A stretch of DNA of 64,000 nucleotides from Peribacillus muralis. Lineage in GTDB: Bacteria; Bacillota; Bacilli; Bacillales; DSM-1321. Shown here one piece after another: positions 62,095 through 64,000 of the stretch. Location of the stretch: the NCBI RefSeq assembly GCF_001439925.1, contig NZ_LMBV01000002.1, positions 137,580 through 201,579 on the forward strand. Direction: 5' to 3'. A program made the translations under genes and the position numbers. A model generated the notes under the pieces. It was not told where the DNA came from, ran no database searches, and saw only the letters and a list, made by a program, of their open reading frames with translations. Position 1 is the first letter of the stretch. Each line of letters starts with the position of its first letter.

Positions 62095-64000
62095 ATGGCA
62101 ATGGATAAGATTGTGATCAAAGGCGCAAGGGCCAACAATCTAAAGAATATCGATATCACGATACCGAGGGACAAACTTGTCGTCCTAACTGGATTATCGG
62201 GATCTGGAAAGTCTTCCTTGGCTTTTGATACGATTTATGCAGAAGGGCAAAGACGTTATGTGGAATCATTGTCCGCTTATGCGCGTCAATTTTTAGGTCA
62301 GGTGGATAAACCGGATGTCGATGCGATTGAAGGGTTATCACCTGCCATTTCGATAGACCAGAAAACGACCAGTCGAAATCCGCGATCAACCGTAGGGACG
62401 GTTACGGAAATCTATGATTATTTAAGGCTGTTATATGCACGTGTCGGCAGGCCTACCTGTCCGATCCATGATATAGAAATCACCTCCCAAACGATTGAGC
62501 AAATGGTGGACCGCATCCTTGATTATCCTGAGCGGACCAAGCTTCAAGTATTGGCACCGCTTGTCTCAGGCAGGAAAGGGACACATGCAAAGGTTTTGGA
62601 GGAAGTTAAGAAACAAGGATATGTCCGGATCCGTGTCAATGGGGAAATGCATGATTTAAGTGATGAAATCGTTCTGGAAAAAAATAAAAAGCATTCAATT
62701 GAAGTGATCATCGACCGGATCGTCATAAAAGAGGGCGTGAGGGCAAGGCTTGCCGATTCATTGGAAAGTGCTTTGAAGCTTGGTGAAGGCAAGGTCATCA
62801 TTGACGTCATGGGTGAGGAAGAACTGCTGTTCAGTGAGCATCATGCTTGTCCATTTTGCGGTTTCTCGATTGAAGAATTGGAACCGAGGATGTTCTCGTT
62901 CAATAGCCCGTTCGGGGCCTGCCCTGATTGTGATGGTTTGGGGGCTAGGCTTGAAGTGGACGGGGACCTCGTCATACCTGATAAGGAGTTAACCCTGCGT
63001 CAGCATGCGATTGCACCATGGGAACCGACGAGCTCACAATATTATCCGCAGCTGCTAGAGGCGGTAGCCAACCATTACGGAATCGATATGGATGTGCCCG
63101 TTAAAGATTTGCCTAATGATAATATGGATAAGATTTTAAACGGCTCAGGGAAAGATAAGATCTATTTTCGCTATAAAAATGATTTTGGCAGAGTGCAAGA
63201 AGGATATATTTCCTTTGAGGGTATCTTAAGAAACATCGAGAGGCGCTTCAAGGAAACGAGCTCGGACTATATTCGTGAGCAAATGCAGAAATATATGTCA
63301 GAGCATCACTGTCCATCCTGTAAGGGCCATCGATTGAAAAAGGAAAGCTTGGCCGTGCTCATCCAAGGGGTCCATATTAGCGAAACAACCGCACTATCAG
63401 TTGAGGATGCTTTAGTATTTTTCGATGAGCTTGATTTGACGGAAAAAGAGGCTGCGATCGCAAAACTGATTTTACGGGAAATTCGCGAGCGGCTCGGGTT
63501 TCTGGCTAATGTAGGATTGGAATATTTGACGTTGAGCAGGGCTGCGGGAACATTATCAGGCGGAGAAGCACAGCGTATTCGATTAGCAACGCAAATCGGT
63601 TCCCGATTGACGGGAGTGCTGTACATTTTGGATGAACCGTCAATCGGGCTGCATCAGCGGGATAACGATCGCTTGATCGAAACGTTGAAGGATATGCGCG
63701 AGATCGGAAACACTTTGATCGTTGTCGAGCATGATGAAGATACGATGCTAGCAGCTGATTATTTAATCGATGTTGGTCCTGGAGCAGGTGCCCATGGAGG
63801 GCAAATCGTTGCTGCCGGCACTCCGGAAGAGGTCATGAACAATCCTGAATCATTAACGGGGCAATATTTAGCAGGGAAGAAGTTCATACCACTGCCATTG
63901 GAACGCCGCAAAAACGACGGTCGTGTCATTGAAATAAAAGGTGCCAAGGAAAATAACTTGAAGAATGTGAACGTGAAGTTTCCGCTTGGAGTCTTTACAG
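62095..64000 (+). CDS. uvrA: Excinuclease ABC subunit A, 5' part, cut by window end
   Basis: UvrA dimers scan DNA for lesions and load UvrB. About 635 residues are present of the usual 950 or so. Visible parts are Walker A of the first ATPase ([14 protein letters not shown], about 33-46), the UvrB-binding domain, the first zinc module (CPFCG, CPDCDG, about 250-285), a second Cys pair ([10 protein letters not shown]), the signature [17 protein letters not shown] and Walker [16 protein letters not shown], and the start of the second ATPase domain. It is translated in the uvrB operon. The frame runs open off the right edge at 64000. Confidence 0.97.
   Translation, partial: MAMDKIVIKGARANNLKNIDITIPRDKLVVLTGLSGSGKSSLAFDTIYAEGQRRYVESLSAYARQFLGQVDKPDVDAIEGLSPAISIDQKTTSRNPRSTVGTVTEIYDYLRLLYARVGRPTCPIHDIEITSQTIEQMVDRILDYPERTKLQVLAPLVSGRKGTHAKVLEEVKKQGYVRIRVNGEMHDLSDEIVLEKNKKHSIEVIIDRIVIKEGVRARLADSLESALKLGEGKVIIDVMGEEELLFSEHHACPFCGFSIEELEPRMFSFNSPFGACPDCDGLGARLEVDGDLVIPDKELTLRQHAIAPWEPTSSQYYPQLLEAVANHYGIDMDVPVKDLPNDNMDKILNGSGKDKIYFRYKNDFGRVQEGYISFEGILRNIERRFKETSSDYIREQMQKYMSEHHCPSCKGHRLKKESLAVLIQGVHISETTALSVEDALVFFDELDLTEKEAAIAKLILREIRERLGFLANVGLEYLTLSRAAGTLSGGEAQRIRLATQIGSRLTGVLYILDEPSIGLHQRDNDRLIETLKDMREIGNTLIVVEHDEDTMLAADYLIDVGPGAGAHGGQIVAAGTPEEVMNNPESLTGQYLAGKKFIPLPLERRKNDGRVIEIKGAKENNLKNVNVKFPLGVFT

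Noticed and set aside
1-64000. tRNA, rRNA, CRISPR arrays, prophage or integrated elements
   Set aside because: No cloverleaf with a CCA-type acceptor, no regular direct repeats with spacers, and no integrase or phage structural genes were seen.

Overview
The window looks like a chromosomal segment of a motile, low-GC, spore-forming Bacillaceae species. The gene order around tagO, degS-degU, comF, flgM-flgK-flgL, fliW-csrA-hag, fliD-fliS-fliT, hpf, secA, prfB, cccB, ftsE-ftsX, ctpB, minJ, csbA, uvrB and uvrA follows the Bacillus subtilis backbone. The details (a large teichoic acid block, missing comFB, convergent sinI/sinR, four to five copies of a dispersed foldback repeat) suggest a relative such as Peribacillus or another environmental Bacillus. 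The species assignment is inference.

Layout. 1-21.7 kb is a cell-envelope region. It holds an LCP ligase, a LysM/NlpC-P60 endopeptidase with a WalR box, tagD-tagB, and a divergent operon with a tandem-domain TagF-like polymerase, a TarS-like glycosyltransferase, TagF and the TagGH exporter. A minus-strand set of polysaccharide genes follows (GT4, MurJ-like flippase, O-antigen-ligase-like polymerase), then TagA, another GT4, TagO and a second LCP ligase. 21.8-28.2 kb holds yvyE, degS-degU, degV and comFA-comFC. 28.3-38.2 kb is the late flagellar region: yvyF, flgM, flgN, flgK, flgL, yviE, fliW, csrA, hag, flaG, fliD, fliS, fliT, with three good sigma-D promoters. 38.4-44.6 kb holds hpf, a small zinc-ribbon gene, sinI, sinR, secA and prfB. 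44.7-52.3 kb holds a YitT-family gene, cccB, ftsE-ftsX, an EnvC-like M23 protein, ctpB and minJ. 53.0-56.3 kb is a Fur-boxed siderophore uptake set. The end holds yceI, a catalase, csbA, uvrB and the first two thirds of uvrA.

Two RNA elements stand out. (1) A class I cyclic-di-GMP (GEMM-I) riboswitch lies directly upstream of a 48-residue SinI antirepressor gene that the open-reading-frame scan missed. sinR is convergent to it, and clustered SinR-type GTTCTTT sites lie upstream of the neighbouring zinc-ribbon gene. This would wire c-di-GMP directly into the SinI/SinR biofilm-motility switch. (2) A complete group I intron core (P3, P4, P6, P7, P8, P9 and R/S sequences recognisable) sits at the very end of the flagellin gene. 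It is followed by a second copy of the flagellin C-terminal tail. Unsplice RNA encodes a normal 280-residue flagellin; one splice model splits the stop codon and would append 16 residues. The same mRNA carries the CsrA-binding leader hairpin, so flagellin output may be controlled at sigma-D, CsrA/FliW and splicing levels.

A structured intergenic element after minJ (52.38-52.51 kb) with its own terminator is a candidate unassigned RNA. No tRNA, rRNA, CRISPR array, transposase or prophage was seen.
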